The notes under the pieces: generated by a model
Told to the model about the DNA's origin: nothing
Databases searched by the model: none
What the model saw: the letters and a program-made list of their open reading frames with translations, nothing else
Made by a program: the position numbers and the translations under genes
Source: Parasediminibacterium sp051861445
GTDB taxonomy: Bacteria > Bacteroidota > Bacteroidia > Chitinophagales > Chitinophagaceae
Assembly: GCA_051861445.1 (NCBI GenBank)
Contig: JBHYCS010000013.1
Span: forward strand, 78,967-142,966
Length of the DNA stretch: 64,000 bases
Reading direction: 5' to 3'
Shown here: piece after piece, positions 53,431-61,292 of the stretch
Layout: the number at the start of each line of letters is the position of its first letter
Position numbering within the stretch: position 1 is the stretch's first letter

Positions 53431-55245
53431 CTATCCTACTGCTTCACTAGCCATACTTTTTGAAACTTTTTTACGCTCTTCCTCATTCAATACAACTTTA
53501 CGCATACGAATGTTTTTTGGCGTTACTTCAATACACTCATCTTGCTGAATGTATTCCATACATTCTTCTAGAGTCATTAAAGTTTTAGGAGCAATTCTTG
53601 TAGCATCATCACTACCGCTTGCTCTGTGGTTGGTTAGCTTTTTAGGCTCAGTAGCATTTACCACTAAATCTCCTGGTTTGATGTGTTCTGCAATAATTTG
53701 ACCTGCATAAACATCTTCTCCTGGATCTACAAAAAACTTACCTCTATCTTGTAGTTTATCAATAGAATAACCTGTTGTTTTTTCTTGATTTTTACTAATT
53801 AAAACACCATTATTTCTTCCAGGAATTGGTCCTTTCCATGGTTTATATTCAATAAAACGGTGTGCCATAACAGCTTCACCAGCAGTATTGGTAAGCATTT
53901 GAGAACGCAAGCCAATTAAACCTCTTGATGGAATTTCGAATTCTAGGTGTTGCATTTCTCCTTTACTTTCCATTACCAACATTTCTCCTTTACGCTGCGT
54001 AACCAAATCAATTACTTTACCACTAAATTCACTAGGAACATCAACCACTAAATTTTCATATGGTTCATGTTTTTTATCGTTGATGTATTTAATTAATACT
54101 TGAGGATTACCAACTGTTAATTCATATCCTTCTCTACGCATGGTTTCTACTAAAACACCTAAGTGCAAAATACCACGACCATATACTAAAAAGCTATCAG
54201 CACTGTCTGTATCTTCTACACGTAAAGCCAGATTTTTCTCCGTTTCTTTCATTAAACGATCACGTAAGTGACGAGAGGTAACAAACTTTCCATCTTTACC
54301 GAAGAATGGTGAGTTATTGATGCTAAACATCATACTCATTGTTGGTTCATCTACGCTAATTACCGCTAAAGCTTCCGGATTTTCAGCATCGGCAATAGTA
54401 TCTCCAATTGTAAAATCTTCTAAACCAACAACTGCACAAATATCTCCTGCTAAAACCTGTGTAACTTTTCTTTTCCCTAATGCTTCAAAAATGTATAGTT
54501 CTTTTACTTTCGATTTTTGAATACGACCATCGGTACGCATTAAGCTAAAACCTTGTCCTTCACTAATACTTCCACGAGCAACTCTACCCACTGCAATTCT
54601 TCCTAAGAAAGCACTGTAATCAAGTGATGTAATTTGCATTTGAAGTGTGCCATCCTCTACTTTTGGAGCAGGAACATACTGTAAAATACCATCCATTAAA
54701 GGAGTAATATCTTCACATTGTTCGTTTTTACTATTAAACCATCCATTTTTACCACTACCATAAAAAGTTGGGAAATTTAATTGTTCTTCTGTAGCATCAA
54801 GGTTGAAGAATAATTCAAAAACAGCGTCATGCACTTCATCTGGTCTGCAATTAGGCTTATCTACCTTATTGATAACTACAATTGGTTTTAAATTCAACTG
54901 CAAGGCTTTTTGCAACACAAAACGAGTTTGAGGCATTGGGCCTTCAAAAGCATCTACTAATAAAATTACGCCATCAGCCATTTTCAACACACGTTCAACT
55001 TCTCCACCAAAATCACTGTGACCAGGTGTGTCTATCACATTAATTTTTACATCTTTATACTGAACAGATGCATTTTTTGAAAAGATGGTAATTCCACGTT
55101 CTCTTTCCAAATCGTTGCTATCCATAATCAACTCACCAGTATCTTGATTGGCTCTAAATACATTTGTTTGGTGTAAAATTTTATCGACCAAAGTAGTTTT
55201 TCCATGGTCAACGTGTGCAATAATTGCAATGTTTCTTATATCCAT
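53431..55245 (-). CDS. typA: translational GTPase TypA/BipA
   Basis: 604 residues, the usual length. G1 HVDHGKTT (11-18), switch I RERGITIFSKNA, G3 DTPGHSDFGGEVERVL, G4 NKVDKPNCRPDEV; then the EF-G-like domains and the BipA C-terminal domain with IPSRGLIGLRSQMLTNTAGE. TypA binds the 70S ribosome and helps assembly of the large subunit and stress adaptation, especially in the cold. Single gene with its own promoter and terminator. Confidence 0.97.
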   Translation of the reverse strand: MDIRNIAIIAHVDHGKTTLVDKILHQTNVFRANQDTGELIMDSNDLERERGITIFSKNASVQYKDVKINVIDTPGHSDFGGEVERVLKMADGVILLVDAFEGPMPQTRFVLQKALQLNLKPIVVINKVDKPNCRPDEVHDAVFELFFNLDATEEQLNFPTFYGSGKNGWFNSKNEQCEDITPLMDGILQYVPAPKVEDGTLQMQITSLDYSAFLGRIAVGRVARGSISEGQGFSLMRTDGRIQKSKVKELYIFEALGKRKVTQVLAGDICAVVGLEDFTIGDTIADAENPEALAVISVDEPTMSMMFSINNSPFFGKDGKFVTSRHLRDRLMKETEKNLALRVEDTDSADSFLVYGRGILHLGVLVETMRREGYELTVGNPQVLIKYINDKKHEPYENLVVDVPSEFSGKVIDLVTQRKGEMLVMESKGEMQHLEFEIPSRGLIGLRSQMLTNTAGEAVMAHRFIEYKPWKGPIPGRNNGVLISKNQEKTTGYSIDKLQDRGKFFVDPGEDVYAGQIIAEHIKPGDLVVNATEPKKLTNHRASGSDDATRIAPKTLMTLEECMEYIQQDECIEVTPKNIRMRKVVLNEEERKKVSKSMASEAVG

Positions 55246-55337
55246 TATAATTTTTTTGGGCTAATTAAATAGGCTTAAAACAAATGCCACCAAGGGTTGT
55301 AGCGTTTGAATTAATAAATTAGCTCTTTTTGAAGGTG

Positions 55338-55345
55338 CAAATGTA
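55338..55345 (-). promoter_or_regulatory. candidate -7 element of typA
   Basis: TACATTTG on the minus strand, matching TAnnTTTG, 92 bp before the ATG. The -33 region reads TTTC rather than TTTG. Confidence 0.4.
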
Positions 55346-55445
55346 CGGTTTTGCTTTGGGGTGAAAAAATGAAAGGCAAATGTTTACTATTTAATCATCT
55401 AATCTTTTCAGCATAAAACCCTAGTTTTAATTAGATTTATACCAC

Positions 55446-55856
55446 ATGAAATTATTATATACTTCAACTTTTCGAAAAATAATGCTATACGTAATGACAT
55501 TTGCTTATGTTTTAGCAGGTGTCAATCACTTTTTAAATCCACAGTTTTACTATCCATTATTCCCTAATTATTTACAAAAGTGGAGTAGCATTTTAAATTC
55601 GCTAGCAGGGTTTGCAGAAGTAATTTTAGGCATAGGTTTACTTTTTACAGCAACTAGAAAGCAAGCTTCTATTTTAATTATGATCATGCTATTGGCGTTT
55701 TTACCCGTTCATATTTATTTTATTGAGGTTAAAAGTTGCTTACCGAACAGCAACATTTGTGTACCTGAATGGGTTGGTTGGATAAGATTGATTATTATTC
55801 ATCCAATACTTATTTTTTGGGCGTATTTTGTTGGAAATTTGCGTAATAATCAATAA
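55446..55856 (+). CDS. DoxX-like membrane protein
   Basis: 136 residues with four hydrophobic segments and the DoxX-type opening (VMTFAYVLAGVNHFLNPQFY). Later phrases (AGFAEVILGIGLLF; RKQASILIMIMLLAFLPVHI) fit the same family. DoxX-like proteins are poorly defined; some take part in thiosulfate-quinone or redox complexes. It starts 4 bp before an alpha/beta hydrolase with which it is surely co-transcribed. Confidence 0.8.
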   Translation: MKLLYTSTFRKIMLYVMTFAYVLAGVNHFLNPQFYYPLFPNYLQKWSSILNSLAGFAEVILGIGLLFTATRKQASILIMIMLLAFLPVHIYFIEVKSCLPNSNICVPEWVGWIRLIIIHPILIFWAYFVGNLRNNQ

Positions 55857-55860
55857 ATGA

Positions 55861-56868
55861 ATGCTTATGAAATGGTGGATGAAATTTTTACTAACATTAA
55901 TAGTTGCTATTGTTTGTATATACTTTCTAGGACCAAATCCTGAAACGCCAAAGTATGCCACTGAATTACCAGATGTACCTACAAGTGTAACAGGAATTGA
56001 AAATTATATTACAGAAAGAGAACAAGCACATAAAATTAAACCAAATAATGAAGCTAGAATTGTGTGGTTAAATGATAGCTTAAAACAAGAAACGGAATTT
56101 GCATTGGTGTATTTACATGGTTTTAGTGCCAGTCAAGAAGAAGGAAATCCTACACATAGAACAATTGCAAAAAAGTTTGGCTGTAACTTATATTTAGCAA
56201 GATTGGCAGAACATGGCGTAGATACAACTGAACAACTTGTTCGATTAACAGCAGATAAATATTGGGAAAGTGCAAAAGAAGCGTTGATGATTGGCAAGCA
56301 ACTCGGTAAAAAAGTAATTTTAATGGGTACTTCAACCGGTGGAACACAAGCATTACAATTGGCAGCAGCCTATCCTGAAATTGTTCATGCATTGATACTC
56401 TATTCTCCCAATATTGCCATTAACGACCCCAATGCATGGCTTTTAAATAATCCTTGGGGTTTGCAAATTGCTCAACAAGTAAAAAAAGGAAAATACATTG
56501 ACCCAAATGATGAACGACCGATTTATAAACAATATTGGAACAAACCTTACAGACTAGAAGCTGCTGTAGCATTGCAAGAAATGCTTGAAACAACAATGAT
56601 TGAATCTACTTTTGAAAAAATAAAACAGCCTACACTTGCCTTATATTACTACAAAGACGAGCAAAACCAAGACCCAGTTGTACGTGTAGATGCAATAAAA
56701 AAAATGATGCAATCGCTTCAAACACCTACTGATAAAAAAAGAGCAATCGCAATGCCAAATACAGAAGCTCATGTAATTGCATCACCCATAAAATCAAAAG
56801 ATGTTAAAGGTGTTATTGACGCTACAGCCGATTTTCTAACCGAAGTTGTTGGTTTAAAAGCATACTGA
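55861..56868 (+). CDS. alpha/beta hydrolase (serine aminopeptidase-type), membrane-anchored
   Basis: 335 residues. An N-terminal hydrophobic segment (FLLTLIVAIVCIYFLG) acts as an anchor or uncleaved signal. The hydrolase core shows YLHGFSASQEEGNP (oxyanion region) and the nucleophile elbow MGTSTGGTQAL with Ser158; a C-terminal AHVIASP supplies the likely catalytic His. The substrate may be a lipid or ester but cannot be named. ATG at 55867 is an alternative start. Confidence 0.85.
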   Translation: MLMKWWMKFLLTLIVAIVCIYFLGPNPETPKYATELPDVPTSVTGIENYITEREQAHKIKPNNEARIVWLNDSLKQETEFALVYLHGFSASQEEGNPTHRTIAKKFGCNLYLARLAEHGVDTTEQLVRLTADKYWESAKEALMIGKQLGKKVILMGTSTGGTQALQLAAAYPEIVHALILYSPNIAINDPNAWLLNNPWGLQIAQQVKKGKYIDPNDERPIYKQYWNKPYRLEAAVALQEMLETTMIESTFEKIKQPTLALYYYKDEQNQDPVVRVDAIKKMMQSLQTPTDKKRAIAMPNTEAHVIASPIKSKDVKGVIDATADFLTEVVGLKAY

Positions 56869-56870
56869 TT

Positions 56871-56906
56871 AAAAAAAGCCTATAATTAGGTGATAAATTA
56901 TAGGCT
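56871..56906 (-). terminator. intrinsic terminator of the exb-ton operon
   Basis: 11-bp perfect stem AGCCTATAATT / AATTATAGGCT (56877-56887 with 56896-56906), T-run on the minus-strand reading. It also lies just after the plus-strand hydrolase and may serve both. Confidence 0.82.
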
Positions 56907-56927
56907 GTGTAGAAAACAACTATCCAT

Positions 56928-57761
56928 CTATTTTTCACTTTCTACTACAAAAGATATGGTTTGTTTTACTCTATAAATCACTTTTTGACCATTTTGAATA
57001 GCAGGTGACCATTTAGGTCCTTTTTTAATGATTCTAATTGCTTCTTCAGCTGTTCCAAAACCAGGATCTCTTTCAGCTTGAGCATCACTGATATTACCAT
57101 CCTTATCTACAAGAAAGGAAACAATTACAGAATAAATTCCAGGTGCTGCACCATTTTCAGATGGTAATTCTCTGTTTAAATTCCTTTCTAAATATCTTTT
57201 CCAACTTTCTTGTCCACCAGGGAAAGTAGCTGGAATTTGTACGACTTTAAAATCTTCTTCGTAATCTTTTTTGGCAATAATTTCAGCATTACTTCCTGTA
57301 CCTGTTGCTTCTATTGGTGATACAATTGTGTTTCCAATTTCAGAACCATCAGTATTTACAGTTCCAATAACAACATTATCTAAACTTGACTGATCTGGTG
57401 GCGGTGTGTTATCGTCGTACAAATTGTTTTTTACAATCGTTGGAGTTGTAAATATTACCTGCTTAACTAAAGCTTTTACTTGTTCTTTGGGCTTTTCAAT
57501 TGGAGGAGTAATATCTGGCTTATTAACAGAATGATCTCTAAGGACAATGTCTTTAACCTCAAGTGGTTTAATACTTGTATTTTCTTTTTTTGCCCAAATA
57601 GATAGCGTAATTAATAAAAGCGTAAGCATAAAGGTGCTAGCTAAAGCATATTGCAAACGCTTATTGTAATTTTTTCGAAGCATATAAGCACCGTAAGCTT
57701 TATTTCTGCCTTCGAATAAAATGTCTAGCACATCGGCTGTTAAAATTTGCTGTGTTTTCAT
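56928..57761 (-). CDS. tonB: TonB-family energy transducer (second copy)
   Basis: 277 residues. A Bacteroidota-type N-terminus (ILTADVLDILFEGRNKAYGA, YMLRKNYNKR) precedes one membrane segment (TFMLTLLLITLSIWA), a periplasmic linker with modest Pro/Lys content, and the TonB C-terminal domain (about 180-277; IYSVIVSFLVDKDGNISDAQ). TonB passes proton-motive energy from ExbB/ExbD to outer-membrane receptors. It differs from the neighbouring paralog in having no poly-Pro tract. Separated from that paralog by a strong terminator. Confidence 0.92.
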   Translation of the reverse strand: MKTQQILTADVLDILFEGRNKAYGAYMLRKNYNKRLQYALASTFMLTLLLITLSIWAKKENTSIKPLEVKDIVLRDHSVNKPDITPPIEKPKEQVKALVKQVIFTTPTIVKNNLYDDNTPPPDQSSLDNVVIGTVNTDGSEIGNTIVSPIEATGTGSNAEIIAKKDYEEDFKVVQIPATFPGGQESWKRYLERNLNRELPSENGAAPGIYSVIVSFLVDKDGNISDAQAERDPGFGTAEEAIRIIKKGPKWSPAIQNGQKVIYRVKQTISFVVESEK

Positions 57762-57846
57762 GGTAATAATTTTTTAAATTAGATTACCATAAAACAAAAA
57801 TCCATAAATTAATTAAAAATATTTAATCTACATAAGTAACTGAAAA

Positions 57847-57881
57847 GCAAAAGCGTCTTTCAGATTGAAAGACGCTTTTGC
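57847..57881 (-). terminator. strong hairpin between the two tonB genes
   Basis: 15-bp perfect stem GCAAAAGCGTCTTTC / GAAAGACGCTTTTGC (57847-57861 with 57867-57881), 5-nt loop, short T-run on the minus strand. It may reduce, rather than stop, expression of the downstream tonB. Confidence 0.85.
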
Positions 57882-57908
57882 TGGTTTATTGAGTATCGTA
57901 TCGAAAAA

Positions 57909-58739
57909 TTAATCTTCAGAAACAACGAATGTAATGGCTTGTCTTGCTCTATAAGCAACATTTCTACCATTTTGTACAGCAGGTTTCCAAGCTGGTCCTT
58001 TTTTAATTACACGAATAGCTTCGTCTTTTGTACCATGACCTGGATCTGTTTCTGCAACTACATCACTAATAGCTCCGTTTTTATCTACTAAAAAAGATAC
58101 CATAACTGTGTATTTACCAGGAGGAGCACCATTTTCAGAAGGTAAATCTCTGTTCAAATTACGCTCTAAATATTTTGCCCAAGCTGCTCTACCTCCAGGA
58201 AATTCAGCTTCAATTTGCACCACAGTAAATACTTTATCGTAGTCTTCCTCTTGTTTAGGAGCTTCTACAACACCAGTACCTTTACTTTCTACTACAGGTG
58301 CTACAATTCCATCATCTTTTACACCTTCCACATTAATAGTACCAATTTTAGTTTCTTCTAACTTTTCTTGGTCTGGTGGTGGTTCTTTTACTTCCTCATC
58401 TTTTACAATTTTGGGAGGAGTAAATTTTGTGATTTCCACTTTGGGTGGCTCTTGTTTTGGAGGTGGTGGTGGAGGTGGTAATTCAGGCTTTTTTTCTTCC
58501 TTCTTTACCTCTTCCAAATTCATGTCTTGCACAAAAACTTCATTCTTAGATTCTGTTTTAACGTTATTCGCTAGAACATATGCTAAGAAAATCAATAAAC
58601 AGATAGCAAACGTACCTACAATAGCAATTGTAATTCGTTTATTATAAGTTTTACGCAAGTCATAAGCACCATACTCCTTATTCCTACCATCGAAAAGGAT
58701 GTCTAGGAAGTCGGCGGTCATTATTTTATTTACGTCCAT
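57909..58739 (-). CDS. tonB: TonB-family energy transducer (first copy, poly-Pro linker)
   Basis: 276 residues. Same build as its neighbour: N-terminal TADFLDILFDGRNKEYGAYD, one membrane segment (GTFAICLLIFLAYVLA), then a long Pro/Lys/Glu-rich linker (PELPPPPPPPKQEPPKVEI) that lets the protein span the periplasm, and the TonB C-terminal domain (YTVMVSFLVDKNGAISDVVA to the end). The two paralogs share the C-terminal fold closely, so they arose by duplication. It is the fourth gene of exbB-exbD-exbD-tonB-tonB. Confidence 0.94.
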   Translation of the reverse strand: MDVNKIMTADFLDILFDGRNKEYGAYDLRKTYNKRITIAIVGTFAICLLIFLAYVLANNVKTESKNEVFVQDMNLEEVKKEEKKPELPPPPPPPKQEPPKVEITKFTPPKIVKDEEVKEPPPDQEKLEETKIGTINVEGVKDDGIVAPVVESKGTGVVEAPKQEEDYDKVFTVVQIEAEFPGGRAAWAKYLERNLNRDLPSENGAPPGKYTVMVSFLVDKNGAISDVVAETDPGHGTKDEAIRVIKKGPAWKPAVQNGRNVAYRARQAITFVVSED

Positions 58740-58787
58740 AGTGTTTGACTTTATTAAATAGATTCAAAAAACATTATTTTCCACAAA

Positions 58788-59339
58788 TTAATTAGATGCT
58801 TGTGGTGCATTTGCAGCCTGTGATGCTTTTACTAACTGATTTTCTCCATCAAAAATATCTACGAGTGCATATTTGCGTATATCATTAATAGACATTTCAT
58901 CAAGAATATCAATTACATTTTTGTAAGTGCATTCTTCATTAGGCTTTAAAATAACAAAAAAGTCTTTTGCATCTGTACGTCTTTTTTTAGCAATAATTAC
59001 ATCTCTAATTTCTTTAAAATTAGACGATTTAAAATTTGCTCCTGCAGGATCTAGAATTCCTTCGTAATAAAAAACGTTGTTATCTTTTCCTAACATGATT
59101 GTAAGAGAACCTGATTCTTTTGTTTTTGTTAAATCATCATCTTTCTCTGCATCTTTAGGCAAGTTTAGGTTGAAAGCTGTAGGCTGACTCATTGTTGTTG
59201 TAAAAATAAAAAACGTAATGAGTAAGAAGCCCAAGTCAACCATTGGCGTTAAATCTACTCTTGTAGATAGCTTTTTCGCCTTTTTGACGCCGGGGCCTTT
59301 TTTATGGCCACCACCGCCTGAGGTATCCATTTCTGCCAT
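58788..59339 (-). CDS. exbD: ExbD/TolR biopolymer transport protein (second)
   Basis: 183 residues. A Gly/Lys-rich cytoplasmic N-terminus, one membrane segment with the functional Asp in VDLTPMVDLGFLLITFFIFT, and a periplasmic ExbD domain with NVIDILDEMSINDIRKYAL. The family couples proton flow through ExbB to TonB movement. A Gly-rich opening (DTSGGGGHKKGPG) is unusual compared with E. coli but common in Bacteroidota. Confidence 0.92.
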   Translation of the reverse strand: MAEMDTSGGGGHKKGPGVKKAKKLSTRVDLTPMVDLGFLLITFFIFTTTMSQPTAFNLNLPKDAEKDDDLTKTKESGSLTIMLGKDNNVFYYEGILDPAGANFKSSNFKEIRDVIIAKKRRTDAKDFFVILKPNEECTYKNVIDILDEMSINDIRKYALVDIFDGENQLVKASQAANAPQASN

Positions 59340-59383
59340 GGTAGATGTTTTTTTATTTTAAAAATTTATTTTCCAGAACTAGT

Positions 59384-60040
59384 TTATTCTTCGGTTGTTT
59401 CTTTTCCTGATCTGTTCTGATTTCTTTTCCATAAATCACTTCCCTCAGGTACACTTTCAGGATTGGTAACCATTTTAAACTTCAAAAGGTTATTTTTCTT
59501 GAAAGCAGTTACTACACTTTTAAAAGCAGGATATTTAGCTACATTATCGCCTTTTAAAAGTAAGTTCATTTTTTTACCTTGATAGCCATCAGAAACTAAA
59601 CGCATCCATTCGATAAGTTCGTTATTCGTACTATCTTTTGTAGGAATACCTGGCAGCGTTTCGCCTTTTTTAGCTTCTTTGGGTAATTCTAAAAATGATT
59701 TTAATTGACCAAAAGAAGAACCAAAGAATTCAGCCTTTTTAAAGGCATTTACATTAATACCAAGATTTTTTGTTGAGTTGAGTGTATTGCCGATGTATTC
59801 TTTTACAGTTTCATCGTCCATTGATAAAAATACTTTTCCATCTTTATCAATCGTAATCAACACAACATCTTTATCTGGTGCTACTTTTGATGCCACAGAA
59901 CTTGGTGTAGTAACAGTAATAGCTTCGCTTGGCTTAAACTTAGTTGTTAAGATAAAGAAACTCAACAATAAGAAAGCAACGTCGCACATCGCTGTCATAT
60001 CTACCGAAGTACTTTTTCGTGGTAATTTGGGTCTTGACAT
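59384..60040 (-). CDS. exbD: ExbD/TolR biopolymer transport protein (first)
   Basis: 218 residues. N-terminal basic stretch, membrane segment with Asp in SVDMTAMCDVAFLLLSFFIL, and a longer periplasmic domain than the second ExbD, ending in a charged tail. Two unlike ExbD copies next to one ExbB is the usual Bacteroidota arrangement, and they may form a mixed dimer in the motor; that is inference. Confidence 0.92.
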   Translation of the reverse strand: MSRPKLPRKSTSVDMTAMCDVAFLLLSFFILTTKFKPSEAITVTTPSSVASKVAPDKDVVLITIDKDGKVFLSMDDETVKEYIGNTLNSTKNLGINVNAFKKAEFFGSSFGQLKSFLELPKEAKKGETLPGIPTKDSTNNELIEWMRLVSDGYQGKKMNLLLKGDNVAKYPAFKSVVTAFKKNNLLKFKMVTNPESVPEGSDLWKRNQNRSGKETTEE

Positions 60041-60109
60041 TGTGAATAATTAAATTAGATATACAATATTGATTCAAAATTTACTTTTCTCCATAAAGAG
60101 AACTTACAA

Positions 60110-60970
60110 TTATTTGTAGTTAGCAGCAAAACTTTGAGTTAATGTAAATCCAGATTCATCAATACCAAAAGTAATTCCATCAATTCTTGTAGTAAATACG
60201 TTGTACATGATAATTGAAATTGCAGAAGTACCAATACCTAAAGCTGTATTATAAAGAGCCTCAGAAATACCTTCAGATAAAGCTTGTGCAGCTTCTCCAC
60301 CACCACTATCACCTAATGCAGAGAAAGACTTAATCATACCCACAACCGTACCTAATAAACCTACTAGGGTAGCTACTGAAGCAAGTGTAGATAAGAATAC
60401 TAAATTTTTCTCTAACATTGGTAGTTCTAAAGCAGTTGCTTCTTCTACTTCTTTTTGAATATTTAATATTTTTTGTTCAGTAGTTAATTCTGTATTGTGA
60501 ATCATTTCTTTGTATTTGTTTAATCCACCTTTCATTACATTACCTACAGCACCTTTTTGTTTATCGCATTCAGCAATTGCTTTATCAATTTCTTTGTTTG
60601 CCAAATGAAATTGCACTTTACGAATAAACTCTGCAATGTTTCCTTTACCTGCTGCTCTTGTAACAGTAAGTAATCTTTCAATTACAAAAGTTAATACAAT
60701 TAAAAAACATCCAATTAAAACAGGTACAATAATACCACCTAAGTACATTTTTGATAAATCTCCAATTGGGCCTTTGTGTTTTGGCCAAAAACCACCAGCT
60801 AAATCTGGTTTAGAAAAGTTAGCAGCATTTCCGATAAAGAAACGCCAAATAACGTAACCTAAAACGATACAAGCTAGAGGGGCAATCGTAGCAATTAAAT
60901 TACCAGATTTTTTGTGTTGTGGAGCAGTTGAACTTTTAACAGCTGTTGCTGTTGGTTTTGTTTCAGCCAT
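60110..60970 (-). CDS. exbB: ExbB/TolQ/MotA-family proton channel protein
   Basis: 286 residues. Membrane segments near 25-45 (LIATIAPLACIVLGYVIWRF), 78-98 (IIVPVLIGCFLIVLTFVIER), 185-220 (LVFLSTLASVATLVGLLGTV) and 245-265, with the MotA/TolQ/ExbB signature region GLLGTVVGMIKSFSALGDSG. It forms the channel around ExbD. First gene of the operon, preceded by a -7 candidate about 190 bp upstream. Confidence 0.94.
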   Translation of the reverse strand: MAETKPTATAVKSSTAPQHKKSGNLIATIAPLACIVLGYVIWRFFIGNAANFSKPDLAGGFWPKHKGPIGDLSKMYLGGIIVPVLIGCFLIVLTFVIERLLTVTRAAGKGNIAEFIRKVQFHLANKEIDKAIAECDKQKGAVGNVMKGGLNKYKEMIHNTELTTEQKILNIQKEVEEATALELPMLEKNLVFLSTLASVATLVGLLGTVVGMIKSFSALGDSGGGEAAQALSEGISEALYNTALGIGTSAISIIMYNVFTTRIDGITFGIDESGFTLTQSFAANYK

Positions 60971-61292
60971 GATTCAATTGATTTTTTGGTTTTTAAATTA
61001 CAGTTGTTTAAAAATTTTATTTCGCAATTCTACAGAAAAAACTTTTGAAAAAACAAAACAATTTTCAAAGTATCATTTTGAAAAGGGCTTACAAATTAGC
61101 AATTTTAAAAGTAATTGCAAATTTGTTTTGTAAAGTTTACCATAATTTCATGCTAAACGGCAAATATAAATATACATGCAAGTAATTAAATAGGTAGTTT
61201 TTTACCATTCATAAAACGTTTTACCAAAAAATGTGTTAGTATTTTGCCCGCAATTATCTTTAAAATTAAAATTTAAACATCAAGTTACATTT
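60971..61292. other. divergent intergenic region exbB / metalloprotease
   Basis: 322 bp of AT-rich DNA without a supported gene; a -7-like box for exbB (61161-61168, minus) is the only signal I accept. An open frame extends the metalloprotease gene upstream to 61233, without signal-peptide character. Confidence 0.55.
61161..61168 (-). promoter_or_regulatory. candidate -7 element of the exbB operon
   Basis: TATATTTG on the minus strand, a full match to TAnnTTTG, giving a leader of about 185 nt. No TTTG at -33. Confidence 0.35.
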
